Of a DNA stretch of 53,300 nucleotides, positions 1 to 7,937 are shown one piece after another. The notes under the pieces were generated by a model. It was not told the DNA's origin and ran no database searches. It saw nothing but the letters and a program-made list of their open reading frames with translations. The position numbers and the translations under genes are program-made. Each line of letters opens with the position of its first letter. Within the stretch, counting starts at the first letter, position 1. Origin of the DNA: Winogradskyella immobilis (lineage in GTDB: Bacteria; Bacteroidota; Bacteroidia; Flavobacteriales; Flavobacteriaceae); assembly GCF_021887715.1 (NCBI RefSeq), contig NZ_JAIQXX010000017.1, positions 1-53,300 of the forward strand, in the 5' to 3' direction.

Positions 1-1
1 A

Positions 2-1570
2 CCAGTAATAACTTTAAATGGATCATCAATAGTTGATTTAAATGTAGGAGATACTTATACAGAATTAGGTGCAACGGCAACAGATAATATAGATGATGAT
101 TTAACACCGAATATAATTATCACAGGTTCAGTAGATACATCAATAGCAGGAGTGTACATAGTAACTTATAGTGTTAGTGATGCTGCAGGGAACAGTGCAT
201 CAGTCGACAGAACAGTTAATGTTAATGAAGTAGCTAATGGTTGTGCAAATGGAATTTCAACTTTTCCATATAATGAAAGTTTTGAAGGAGGAATTGGATC
301 TTGGGCTCAATCTTCTGTAGACAACATTGATTGGACAAGAAACTCAGGGACTACACCGTCTCAAGGAACGGGTCCTTCTGCGGCAATCGATGGTAGTTTT
401 TATATGTATGTAGAAGCTTCAGAGAATGGAACAGGTTTCCCTAATATGCGAGCAATATTTAACTCTCCATGTTTTGATTTATCTAGTTTAGATGAAGCCA
501 CATTTAGTTTTCAATATCATATGTTTGGCTCAAATGATTTTGGTAGTATAGATTTAGAAATTAGTGATGATGATGGGCAAACTTGGAGAAGTATATGGAA
601 TAGGACAGGAAATCAAGGGAATCAATGGCTAACAGAGGCTATAGATTTAACACCTTATGTAGGAGGTGGAGTTCAATTACGATTTAATAGAGTAACCGGA
701 GGTATTTGGCAAGCTGATTTCGCGTTTGATAATGTTAGCGTATTAGAAGGAGCTCCTGTTCTACCTGAAAGTTGTTCTGGAGGTATTGATACATTCCCAT
801 ATTCAGAAAGTTTTGAAAACACATTAGGTGCTTGGAGTCAGGAAGCAAATGATGATATTAATTGGACTATAGATGCTAATGGAACACCATCAAGTGGTAC
901 GGGACCAAGTTTTGCAAATGATGGTAGCTTCTATGTTTATGTTGAAGCTTCAGGTAATGGCACAGGATTTCCTAACATGCAAGCCATATTAAACTCACCA
1001 TGCTTTGATTTGAGTAATACCACTTCTGCTACATTTGATTTTGATTATCATATGTTTGGCTCTAATGATTTTGGGAGTGTCGCTTTAGAAGCGAGTAATG
1101 ATGATGGACAATCTTGGGTTACATTATGGAGTTTAACAGGCAATCAAGGAGATCAATGGTTATCGCAAAGTATCGATTTAAGCACTTATATTGGTAATAG
1201 TGTACAACTGAGATTCAATAGAATTACAGGAGGTATTTGGCAAGCAGATTTTGCACTTGACAATCTTAATCTTAATACAAATGCGGGAGCTAGAAATTTA
1301 GAAACAAAGGAGAAAATAGCGATTAGAGATGAAGTATTCTCTAATAATGAATTGAGCCTTTACCCAAACCCAGTAAAAGGAAATACAATTAAAATAAATT
1401 CAACTTTAGAACTTTTAGATTATGATATTTATAATGCATTAGGTCAAAAAATATCAACAGGAAAATTAAGAACGAATGAAATTAAAGTACAAGCATTAGA
1501 AGTTGGTGTATATTTTATACGCTTTTATACAGAAGAACAAACAATTATAAGACGATTTATTAAAGAGTAA
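2..1570 (+). CDS. T9SS-sorted secreted protein with Ig-like and two MAM-like modules (5' partial)
   Basis: The reading frame is open from the window edge, so the N-terminus lies outside. The first ~75 residues resemble a DUF5011-type bacterial Ig-like domain (motifs VITLNGSS, DNIDDDLT, VTYSVSDAAGN). Two homologous ~170-residue modules follow, starting at Cys codons 242 and 773. Each carries TFPY-ESFE, a GTGPS-DGSFY stretch, SPCFDLS, YHMFGSNDFGS and GIWQADFA-DN, the pattern of MAM-type beta-sandwich domains. The last ~75 residues (from LSLYPNPV to RRFIKE) are a type A T9SS C-terminal sorting domain, so the product is expected to be exported by PorSS and anchored at or released from the surface. 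Similar modular proteins are often adhesins or secreted peptidases; any catalytic part would lie upstream of the window. The modules and sorting domain are clear, the biological role is unknown. Confidence 0.9.
   Translation, partial: PVITLNGSSIVDLNVGDTYTELGATATDNIDDDLTPNIIITGSVDTSIAGVYIVTYSVSDAAGNSASVDRTVNVNEVANGCANGISTFPYNESFEGGIGSWAQSSVDNIDWTRNSGTTPSQGTGPSAAIDGSFYMYVEASENGTGFPNMRAIFNSPCFDLSSLDEATFSFQYHMFGSNDFGSIDLEISDDDGQTWRSIWNRTGNQGNQWLTEAIDLTPYVGGGVQLRFNRVTGGIWQADFAFDNVSVLEGAPVLPESCSGGIDTFPYSESFENTLGAWSQEANDDINWTIDANGTPSSGTGPSFANDGSFYVYVEASGNGTGFPNMQAILNSPCFDLSNTTSATFDFDYHMFGSNDFGSVALEASNDDGQSWVTLWSLTGNQGDQWLSQSIDLSTYIGNSVQLRFNRITGGIWQADFALDNLNLNTNAGARNLETKEKIAIRDEVFSNNELSLYPNPVKGNTIKINSTLELLDYDIYNALGQKISTGKLRTNEIKVQALEVGVYFIRFYTEEQTIIRRFIKE
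242..1264 (+). repeat. Tandem duplicated MAM-like module (two units, 531-bp period)
   Basis: Two in-frame units begin at the Cys codons 242 and 773. They share most residues in YHMFGSNDFGS, GNQG-QWL and VQLRFNR-TGGIWQADFA, indicating an internal domain duplication within the secreted protein. Confidence 0.85.
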
Positions 1571-1591
1571 ATTTTGGTTAATAGCGACCAT

Positions 1592-1630
1592 AAAAGGGCT
1601 TAGAGGTAAATTTATCTCTAGGCCTTTTTT
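1592..1630. terminator. Bidirectional terminator hairpin
   Basis: A long inverted repeat pairs AAAAGGGCTTAGAGGTAAA with TTTATCTCTAGGCCTTTT, using a few G-U pairs. It ends in a T-run on the plus strand and has an A-run at its other end, so it can act on both strands. It lies between two convergent genes, the expected place for a shared terminator. Confidence 0.8.
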
Positions 1631-2344
1631 CTATATATGTTTAATCTCATCATCATTGAGTAAATCATCTCCTCGTAACCTTAAGAAAATTTGAGCGACA
1701 GCAATAGTATCTTTTTCACAATAGGTGATAATACGATCAATGTTATTGTCTTTATAATAAACATTGTAAACCTCACTACCATCAATATCATCTTTTGGGG
1801 AAGGAATACCTAAAACATTAGTGAGTAATTTTAGAGAAGTATAAGTTTTATAATCTCCAAATTTCCATAATTCTAAAGTATCTAGATGAGGTACTTCCCA
1901 AGGTTTTTTGCCGAAAAGATTTAATTTATAGGGTAACTCTATATTATGAATAATCATGCGTCTTGCAATGTATGGAAAGTCGAATTCTTTTCCATTATGC
2001 GCACAGAGTAAATGTTTTGTTTGACTAAAATGAAAAAGTAATAAGTTTTTAAAATCTTTTAGAATTTTAATTTCATCACCATAAAACGAAGTCACTCTAA
2101 ATGTTCGTATATCGCCTTCAATATTAAAATACCCAACAGAAATACATATAATTTTTCCAAACTCTGCCCAAATACCAGCACGATCATAGAATTCATCTGG
2201 TGTAAAGTCTTTTTTTCGTTGGTATCTAGATTTTGCTTCCCAAAGGTCTTGTTTTGTATTATCTAAATCGGAGAAATTCTCGGTTTCTGGAACTGTTTCT
2301 ATATCTAGAAATAATATGTTCTCAAGATTTAATTTAGAAATCAT
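1631..2344 (-). CDS. Predicted 3'-5' exonuclease, PolB-like DnaQ fold
   Basis: The 237-residue protein has the three acidic exonuclease motifs: FLDIETVP near residue 12 (Exo I), AHNGKEFDFPYIARR (Exo II) and YCEKDTIAVAQIFLR (Exo III, with Y-x3-D). This matches the family of predicted exonucleases related to the proofreading domain of DNA polymerase B, common as a stand-alone protein in Bacteroidota. It is probably a cytosolic single-strand DNA or RNA exonuclease. It is the last gene of a minus-strand run (CNNM, ogt, serine hydrolase, exonuclease) with an 11-bp gap to its upstream neighbour, so co-transcription is likely. Proximity to ogt would fit a DNA-repair role, but that is inference. Confidence 0.85.
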   Translation of the reverse strand: MISKLNLENILFLDIETVPETENFSDLDNTKQDLWEAKSRYQRKKDFTPDEFYDRAGIWAEFGKIICISVGYFNIEGDIRTFRVTSFYGDEIKILKDFKNLLLFHFSQTKHLLCAHNGKEFDFPYIARRMIIHNIELPYKLNLFGKKPWEVPHLDTLELWKFGDYKTYTSLKLLTNVLGIPSPKDDIDGSEVYNVYYKDNNIDRIITYCEKDTIAVAQIFLRLRGDDLLNDDEIKHI

Positions 2345-2355
2345 TTCACATGAAA

Positions 2356-3498
2356 TTAGTTATTATTCAACATCGCATATGCTTCATCAATATAAGTATA
2401 AAAATCTGTAGAAAATGAATTAACAAAACCTCTACCTATATGATGACCCAAACGAACAATAATAAGATTGTCTTCTGGGATAGTAATGACGTATTGCCCT
2501 AATATACCTCGCATTGCAAATATGTGTTTGTCCTTGTAATCACTAATCCAAAATCCATAACCATAAGGCTCACCTTTAAAACGTGGTTGTATCGCTTTAG
2601 CTACAAAAGTAGAATCTAAAATTTGCTGCCCATTCCATTGACCACCATCTTTGTATAATTTGCCGAAACGTCCAAAATCTCTAGCATTACTAGAGATGCA
2701 ACAAAATGCTTTAGCTAATCGGTTTTCGTCATCATCTAATTGCCATAAGGCATCACTTTCACAGCCTAAAGGTTGCCAAAAACTTTCAGACAGATAATTA
2801 GCTAATGTTTTGCCAGTTGCTTTTTCAATAATCATTCCTAATAATTGGGTACTTCCGCTTAGATATTCAAAGGATTTTCCTGGGGTTTTTACAACTTTTT
2901 GGTTTAAAATAGTTTCTGCTAAGTCATCATCATAATTTGCTCTTGCAGTAATAGAAAACGGACTTGTATAATGCTCTACCCAATCTAAACCAGATGCCAT
3001 GGAAGACAAATCACCAACCGTAGTTTTTGATTTTAAATACTGTGGGTAAAAATCACTGATAGGTTGATCCAAACTTTTAATATGACCTTCCATAATAGCT
3101 TTGCCTAAAAGCGACGTCGTTATGCTTTTAGCCATTGAAAACGAATTTGTTTTAGAATCTTTACTATAATTATCTGCATACCATTCATAAAATAGGCTAT
3201 CATTTTTTATGATAAGATAAGCCACGGAACCTAGTTCTTCATTGGTGTCTTTTAGTTTTTGAGTAGCATTAACCGTATTGTAGTTTTCATGAAAAGGCCA
3301 GGCATCGGTTTGAGTCCCTTTTTTTATAGTGTCATTTTCAAAATAAGGATAATCGTCAATAAATGCAGAAACATGGCCAGTAAAATAAACGACTCTTACA
3401 CCTTTAAGAATATATTCGTAATCAAATATGTACGCTGAGATTATAATAACACCTAGAATGCCAATAATCCATTTTAAAAGCTTTTTTAGAAATTTCAT
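2356..3498 (-). CDS. Membrane-anchored serine hydrolase, beta-lactamase/PBP class C-like
   Basis: An N-terminal transmembrane segment (about residues 9-25) precedes a periplasmic class C beta-lactamase-type domain. The nucleophile motif SMAK is at residues 121-124, and YLS at 212-214 replaces the usual YxN. A late RGILGQY stretch probably corresponds to the third motif (normally KTG/HxG). GSTQLLGMIIEKATG and YGYGFWI are typical of the family. Members act as esterases, D-Ala-D-Ala carboxypeptidases or peptidases, so the substrate cannot be read from sequence. At 380 residues it is of normal length. It is separated from ogt by about 30 bp and probably belongs to the same transcript. Confidence 0.85.
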   Translation of the reverse strand: MKFLKKLLKWIIGILGVIIISAYIFDYEYILKGVRVVYFTGHVSAFIDDYPYFENDTIKKGTQTDAWPFHENYNTVNATQKLKDTNEELGSVAYLIIKNDSLFYEWYADNYSKDSKTNSFSMAKSITTSLLGKAIMEGHIKSLDQPISDFYPQYLKSKTTVGDLSSMASGLDWVEHYTSPFSITARANYDDDLAETILNQKVVKTPGKSFEYLSGSTQLLGMIIEKATGKTLANYLSESFWQPLGCESDALWQLDDDENRLAKAFCCISSNARDFGRFGKLYKDGGQWNGQQILDSTFVAKAIQPRFKGEPYGYGFWISDYKDKHIFAMRGILGQYVITIPEDNLIIVRLGHHIGRGFVNSFSTDFYTYIDEAYAMLNNN

Positions 3499-3530
3499 AA
3501 ATGGAGTTTTATACTAATAAATATAACAAA

Positions 3531-4004
3531 TTAAAAAAGAGATTGTTGTTTATACTCACTTTCATGGTTAAGCAACCATTGTTTTCTATGTAAACCACCA
3601 GCATATCCTGTTAAACTACCATCACTACCAATAACACGATGACAAGGCACAACAATCCAAAATGGATTTTTACCATTAGCACTGGCGACAGCACGGATTG
3701 CCTTTGGATCGCCAAGTTGCTTAGATAATTGCAGATAAGATATGGTTTTACCATATGGAATAGTCTCTAAAGCTTTCCATACCCGTTGCTGAAAAACAGT
3801 ACCTTTAGGATTTAGTTTTAAATCAAAACTTTTCCGTTCTTCATTAAAATATGCTTTGAGTTGTGTTACACAATCTAGAAGTGATTCAGGTATAGTTTCG
3901 CTTAGCTCTTGGTTAGTATTTAATATTGAAACAGATATAATTCCATCTTTATCACCGACAATTTCAGCATGTCCAAGAGGAGTTTCAATATAACAGGTTT
4001 CCAT
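3531..4004 (-). CDS. ogt: Methylated-DNA--[protein]-cysteine S-methyltransferase
   Basis: The 157-residue protein carries the acceptor motif PCHRVI with Cys121, preceded by the helix-turn-helix region VFQQRVWKALETIPYGKTISY and RAVASANGKNP. It repairs O6-methylguanine by irreversible transfer of the alkyl group to its own Cys. It lacks an Ada regulatory domain, so it is the stand-alone Ogt/AGT type. Its ATG overlaps the TAA of the upstream CNNM gene by one base (TAATG), suggesting translational coupling. Confidence 0.95.
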   Translation of the reverse strand: METCYIETPLGHAEIVGDKDGIISVSILNTNQELSETIPESLLDCVTQLKAYFNEERKSFDLKLNPKGTVFQQRVWKALETIPYGKTISYLQLSKQLGDPKAIRAVASANGKNPFWIVVPCHRVIGSDGSLTGYAGGLHRKQWLLNHESEYKQQSLF

Positions 4005-5122
4005 TAGTTTTCAGGATTCTCATTATCAATTAAGCCTAAGCGTTTGGCTCTAGTTTCCCAACTCTTTCTGGCAAGCATTTGCAGATCCGAAACATTATCG
4101 CTTTCGTCCATAATTTCTAATCCAAGTAGAGTTTCAATAACATCTTCCATAGTTACTAATCCGCTGACAGATCCGTATTCGTCAACGACCAATGCCATAT
4201 GATTTCTACTAGCAACAAGTTGTTCAAAAAGTTTAGGTATTGGTAGGCTTCGGCTTATAATAATAATATCCCGCTTTACATCAGATAGTAATTTATTGCC
4301 ATTACCAAGAGCCATTTCCTTAAAGACATCGTCTTTTAAAACAAGACCTGTTATATTATCAGCGTCTTCAGTGTATACTGGAATGCGAGAAAACCGAATA
4401 TTAGAGTTAGCCTTAAAAAATGTTTCAATAGTCATGCTTTCATTCTCAGTTTTCATAACTGTTCGAGGCGTCATTACATCTTTAGCTTGTACATCTTTAA
4501 AGTTAAGTAAGTTTTTAATAACCTTGCTTTCGTTTTCTTCAAATACACCTTCTTCATGTGCAATTTCGGTCATTGCAACAAAACCTTCACGGCTTAAAAC
4601 ACTACCATGACCTTTACCACCAATTAACTTTGTTGTGAGTTGTAAAACCCACAGAATACCTGTCCATTTTAGTGGAAAAATTAAAACATGTAATGCTTTT
4701 GTTGTAAAATTTGCTAATTGTTTCCAGTATGTAGCACCGATTGTTTTTGGTATAATCTCAGAAGCAACTAATATTAAAATAGTCATTATAGTAGAAACAA
4801 CAGCCACCATAGCTTCTTCTGTAAATTCGAACCCTAAAACAGAACGTGTTTCTGAGCCATATAAATCAACATAAGCCACTTTAGCTTGTACACCAACTAA
4901 TATTGCACCAACAGTATGGGCAATAGTATTTAAAGTAAGTATTGCAATTAATGGTCGGTCTACATCTTTTTTAAGAGCTTCTAAATCTTTAGCATAAGTT
5001 TTACCTTCATTCTTTTTTAGATTTAAAAATGTAGGTGTAATACTCAATAGCACAGCCTCTAGTATAGAACATAAAAATGAAAAGAAAATGGAAATGACAG
5101 CGTAAAAAATTAATAAAGCCAT
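4004..5122 (-). CDS. CNNM/DUF21 membrane protein with CBS pair (hemolysin-C/CorC-like family)
   Basis: The first ~190 residues are hydrophobic, with three to four membrane spans typical of DUF21 (for example VASEIIPKTIGATYWKQL). A tandem CBS module follows (KDVMTPRTVM, GLVLKDDVFKEM, DEYGSVSGLVTMEDVIETLLG). CNNM/CorB proteins are Mg2+ transport-associated membrane proteins that bind ATP-Mg in the CBS pair. This copy is 372 residues and stops shortly after the CBS pair, so the usual C-terminal CorC_HlyC domain (~80 residues) is absent. It is the first gene of the run leading to ogt. Family membership is secure; the transported ion is inferred. Confidence 0.88.
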   Translation of the reverse strand: MALLIFYAVISIFFSFLCSILEAVLLSITPTFLNLKKNEGKTYAKDLEALKKDVDRPLIAILTLNTIAHTVGAILVGVQAKVAYVDLYGSETRSVLGFEFTEEAMVAVVSTIMTILILVASEIIPKTIGATYWKQLANFTTKALHVLIFPLKWTGILWVLQLTTKLIGGKGHGSVLSREGFVAMTEIAHEEGVFEENESKVIKNLLNFKDVQAKDVMTPRTVMKTENESMTIETFFKANSNIRFSRIPVYTEDADNITGLVLKDDVFKEMALGNGNKLLSDVKRDIIIISRSLPIPKLFEQLVASRNHMALVVDEYGSVSGLVTMEDVIETLLGLEIMDESDNVSDLQMLARKSWETRAKRLGLIDNENPEN

Positions 5123-5195
5123 TAAATATATTGGTTTATGCTAAAATAGTTAAAAAACAAGTGCGATAGAAATAATTACGAATACCTTAAACAAA

Positions 5196-5228
5196 AAAGC
5201 TCTAATAAATTTAATTTATTAGAGCTTT
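5196..5228 (-). terminator. Rho-independent terminator of the KE-rich secreted protein gene
   Basis: A near-perfect 33-nt inverted repeat (AAAGCTCTAATAAATT against AATTTATTAGAGCTTT, one mismatch at the centre) is followed on the minus strand by a run of T. It lies 24 bp after the stop codon of the gene ending at 5253. Confidence 0.85.
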
Positions 5229-5252
5229 GGGATAATAATTTTATTAAGAGAC

Positions 5253-6071
5253 TTAAATAGATTTTTCCTTTTCTTTTTCAATCTCCTCTTTTCTTTCTTT
5301 AAGCAATTCTTTTCGTTTTTCAAGAATTTCTTTTTTTCTAACCTTTCGCTCTTTAATGATTTCCTCTCTTCTCTGTTCTAATGCTTCTTTCCGCTCTTTA
5401 AAAGCCATTTTTCTTTCGATATTTCTTTTTTCGAGTGCTTCTCTTCGTTGTTCAAAATTATTAGATTTTCCCTCTTTCTTATCTTTCTGCTCTTTGTACT
5501 CCTTTTTAAACTTCTCTTTTCTTTCTTTAAGTAATTCTTTTCGTTCTAGTTCACGTTTTGCTCTTTCGAGCTCTTTTTTTGCGCGTTCAATTTCAATTAC
5601 TGCTTTCCTGTATTTAAGTTCATGTTTTTCAATTTCTTTTTGAGCACGTTTAACTTTATCTTCAGGTTTACCATTGCCTGCCGCATATTTTAGATTGTCC
5701 ATCATATCATCAACCTGTTGCTTTAATGATCTACTAGCTTCATTATAATCTAGAAAAAGATTCATAGTTTTACTAGTTAATTTACAATTAAAGGCATTAG
5801 ATTCTTTAGACCATTTGTATGTATTGCCACTTACAGTTAATCCGTCTTCGCCTAGTTGATCTAATAAATAGTTTTTTAATATATCATAACGTGATTTATT
5901 AGACCATTTTGCTTTAAAACGTAAGCTGTTATCAGATTTACTTGTGGAAACAGAGCTAGAGCCATTTGAGCTGCTTGACGGTGGTGCAGGTGGATCTGGT
6001 GGTGTTGTAGATTGAGCGCTAACACTTAGCGAAAAAAAGGTAATACATAGAATTTGAAATAAAGTTTTCAT
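5253..6071 (-). CDS. Secreted protein with long charged single-alpha-helix tail, unknown function
   Basis: The protein has a signal peptide (about residues 1-20, ending SVSAQ), a low-complexity Pro/Ser linker (residues ~21-45), a small globular part of ~80 residues (RFKAKWSNKSRYDILKNYLL, YKWSKESNAFNCKL) and a ~140-residue Glu/Lys/Arg-rich C-terminal tail with ERKE-type repeats. Alternating charged blocks every 3-4 residues without hydrophobic heptads suggest a stable single alpha-helix (ER/K helix) rather than a coiled coil. No family was recognised. A -7 box (TATTTTTG on the minus strand, 6104-6111) and a TTAAC-N6-TTAAC direct repeat lie upstream. The repeat is also found by the two-component operon, so regulation by that system is plausible. 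Confidence 0.75.
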   Translation of the reverse strand: MKTLFQILCITFFSLSVSAQSTTPPDPPAPPSSSSNGSSSVSTSKSDNSLRFKAKWSNKSRYDILKNYLLDQLGEDGLTVSGNTYKWSKESNAFNCKLTSKTMNLFLDYNEASRSLKQQVDDMMDNLKYAAGNGKPEDKVKRAQKEIEKHELKYRKAVIEIERAKKELERAKRELERKELLKERKEKFKKEYKEQKDKKEGKSNNFEQRREALEKRNIERKMAFKERKEALEQRREEIIKERKVRKKEILEKRKELLKERKEEIEKEKEKSI

Positions 6072-6103
6072 AACTGTTCGATTTTTAATGATTTATGCTG
6101 ATA

Positions 6104-6111
6104 CAAAAATA
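6104..6111 (-). promoter_or_regulatory. Bacteroidota -7 box TATTTTTG
   Basis: An exact match to TAnnTTTG on the minus strand, 32 bp upstream of the start codon at 6071. No clear TTG -33 element is visible at the usual spacing. Confidence 0.5.
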
Positions 6112-6148
6112 TAGGATGATTTCATAAAAACAGAAGAAGCATGGATTG

Positions 6149-6164
6149 TTAACCTAGCATTAAC
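6149..6164. promoter_or_regulatory. TTAAC-N6-TTAAC direct repeat, candidate OmpR-type regulator site A
   Basis: TTAACCTAGCATTAAC is a direct repeat with an 11-bp period, the geometry used by OmpR/PhoB-family response regulators. It lies about 80 bp upstream of the secreted protein gene starting at 6071 and nearly matches site C upstream of the histidine kinase. Confidence 0.55.
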
Positions 6165-6175
6165 CGTTAATTTAT

Positions 6176-7138
6176 TTAATGTTTTTTAACCCATTCAAAA
6201 AATTCAGCTGTGACTTCATCAATATGATCAGTTTCAGAACCATCATCATTTATACTAATGAAATTGTGGTCATAGTGAGGGTAATGTTTAAATGTGAGAT
6301 TATCTTTGCCTTTTCTCCAAAATTCTAATGGAATAGCATATGAGCTTTCAATAGGGACATTTTCGTCTTTTGTTCCTATAGCGACAAAGATTGGAATATC
6401 GATTTTAAGAAGACTTTCTAGAGGTGGTTTAGAAAAACTAACATAACTTAAATAGCTATTATCATCCCAAAATTTGTCTGGAGAAGGATTCTTATAAAAT
6501 TCATGAAATAAATTTAAAAGGGAATCAATTATTATTTTTGATTGTTCTTCGGTGATTTTACCTCTATAAACATTTTTTCTAGATTTAATAATAAAATCAG
6601 CAAGCTGATTATGTCCACCGCTGCCCCAAAATCCTATATGAGTGATATCATTATTTATTGTACCTAGTTTGGCAACAACATCACTTCCTTGTGAAGTTCC
6701 TATTACAACCAAATTTTTAGGATTAAAAATATGTGTTTTGACATATTTAATTATAGCATCAACACGATTGACTCTAAAATCTAGAGTTTGCTTTTTCCAA
6801 TAGTTTTTTGGTATCTCGTTAGGTTTTCCGCTAAACTTAAACCCTTGTTTCGAGAAAATTAAATATGCATAATTTTCAGGAATCAAATCGTGATTAAATG
6901 GATCTAATGAGACACAACAAGGATCAGTTTCTATCCAAAGAGGACCAGCATATGAGCCTTCAATATGTATAAATAAGTCTGAAGGAATAGAATTTTTAGG
7001 GTATTTGATATAAAAATTAATAGTATCATTTGCTTCGATAATTTGATGAGCTACAAACCCTTTTTCTTCAGGTGTTATTTGTGCAATTACCAATGTATTG
7101 ATAAATAAAAAGAAAATATGGATAGAGCGTTGTTTCAT
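6176..7138 (-). CDS. Secreted alpha/beta-hydrolase-like protein
   Basis: The 320-residue protein has a signal peptide (about 1-20, ending VIAQ). The nucleophile elbow GTSQG (residues 147-151, Ser149) follows strand NLVVI. A candidate acid lies in IGTKDENVP and a candidate His in HYPHYDHNF, so the catalytic triad appears complete. The oxyanion-side segment HIEGSYAGPLW and a CC pair at residues 74-75 are also visible. It is probably a periplasmic or exported esterase or peptidase; the substrate is unknown. The upstream gap holds several TTAAC half-sites at about 11-bp spacing (7206-7243), suggesting control by the adjacent two-component system. Confidence 0.75.
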   Translation of the reverse strand: MKQRSIHIFFLFINTLVIAQITPEEKGFVAHQIIEANDTINFYIKYPKNSIPSDLFIHIEGSYAGPLWIETDPCCVSLDPFNHDLIPENYAYLIFSKQGFKFSGKPNEIPKNYWKKQTLDFRVNRVDAIIKYVKTHIFNPKNLVVIGTSQGSDVVAKLGTINNDITHIGFWGSGGHNQLADFIIKSRKNVYRGKITEEQSKIIIDSLLNLFHEFYKNPSPDKFWDDNSYLSYVSFSKPPLESLLKIDIPIFVAIGTKDENVPIESSYAIPLEFWRKGKDNLTFKHYPHYDHNFISINDDGSETDHIDEVTAEFFEWVKKH

Positions 7139-7205
7139 AATAATTAGAATTAAAGAATATTAAACGTATATTTTCTTTTATTGAAAAAACAGTTAAAAAC
7201 CATTG

Positions 7206-7243
7206 TTAACTTATGATTAACCTAAGTTAATAGTGTTGTTAAC
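7206..7243. promoter_or_regulatory. TTAAC repeat array, candidate OmpR-type regulator site B
   Basis: TTAAC at 7206 and 7217 (period 11), TTAAT at 7227 and TTAAC at 7239, the last overlapping the response-regulator stop codon. The array lies 70-105 bp upstream of the hydrolase gene starting at 7138. TTAACTTA and TAAGTTAA also form an 8-bp inverted repeat, so a terminator role for the preceding operon is an alternative. Confidence 0.5.
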
Positions 7244-7937
7244 GGACTTTAAATTCTAAGCCGATTCCTCGAATGCTTTCAATAGAAATGGAAGCATCTT
7301 CTTTAAAGTATTTACGGATTCTACTAATAAAAACATCCATACTACGACCAGAGAAAAAATCATCTTGTTTCCAAACTGCATTTAAAATTTCTTCGCGTTT
7401 TAGTAATTGGTTTTTATGTTGAAATAAAAACAAAATTAAAGCAGCTTCTTTCTCTGTAAGTTGCTGCTTATAATCTTTATGCACTAATTCTAAACGTTTT
7501 AAATTAAATGTATATTCATTGATTTGAATACTATGTTCTTTAGAGATATTTTGTACTTGTGTTTTTGAACTACGCTTTAGAATATTATGCAATCGAAGTA
7601 CTAATTCGTCAGCTTCAAAAGGCTTAACAATGTAATCGTCAGCTCCTAGTTTCAGCCCTTTAACTTTATCTTCTTTTAATTTACGAGCCGTTAAAAAAAT
7701 AAAAGGAACTTCAGGATGTTCTTCTATAATATGTTCAGCCAGAGTAAAACCATCTAGTTTTGGCATCATTACATCTAAAACACAGATATTAAAAGTATTA
7801 GTTTTAAAAGCGTTTAAAGCAGCTTCGCCATGTTTAACCCAAGTGACTTTAAACCCTGAAATCTCTAAAAATTGCTTTAAAAGATTTCCAAAATCTTGAT
7901 CGTCTTCTGCTAATAAAATATGTTTTTTAGTATTCAT
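7239..7937 (-). CDS. OmpR/PhoB-family response regulator (RprY-like)
   Basis: The receiver domain (residues ~1-120) has the acidic pocket E11-D12-D13, phospho-acceptor Asp55 in VLDVMMPKLDG, and the conserved Lys in DYIVKPF. A C-terminal winged-helix domain (residues ~135-232) contains LTEKEAALILFL, the recognition region FSGRSMDVFISRIRKYF and the wing IRGIGLEFKV. The gene starts directly after the stop of the histidine kinase gene (TAG then ATG, no gap), so the pair forms an operon. Length (232) and architecture match RprY of Bacteroidota. Candidate targets are the three genes preceded by the TTAAC-N6-TTAAC repeat. Confidence 0.93.
   Translation of the reverse strand: MNTKKHILLAEDDQDFGNLLKQFLEISGFKVTWVKHGEAALNAFKTNTFNICVLDVMMPKLDGFTLAEHIIEEHPEVPFIFLTARKLKEDKVKGLKLGADDYIVKPFEADELVLRLHNILKRSSKTQVQNISKEHSIQINEYTFNLKRLELVHKDYKQQLTEKEAALILFLFQHKNQLLKREEILNAVWKQDDFFSGRSMDVFISRIRKYFKEDASISIESIRGIGLEFKVR

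Noticed and set aside
5356..5643. Plus-strand frame opposite the KE-rich protein
   Set aside because: Low-complexity Ser/Phe/Leu sequence that is the antisense of the charged repeat; no start context or homology.
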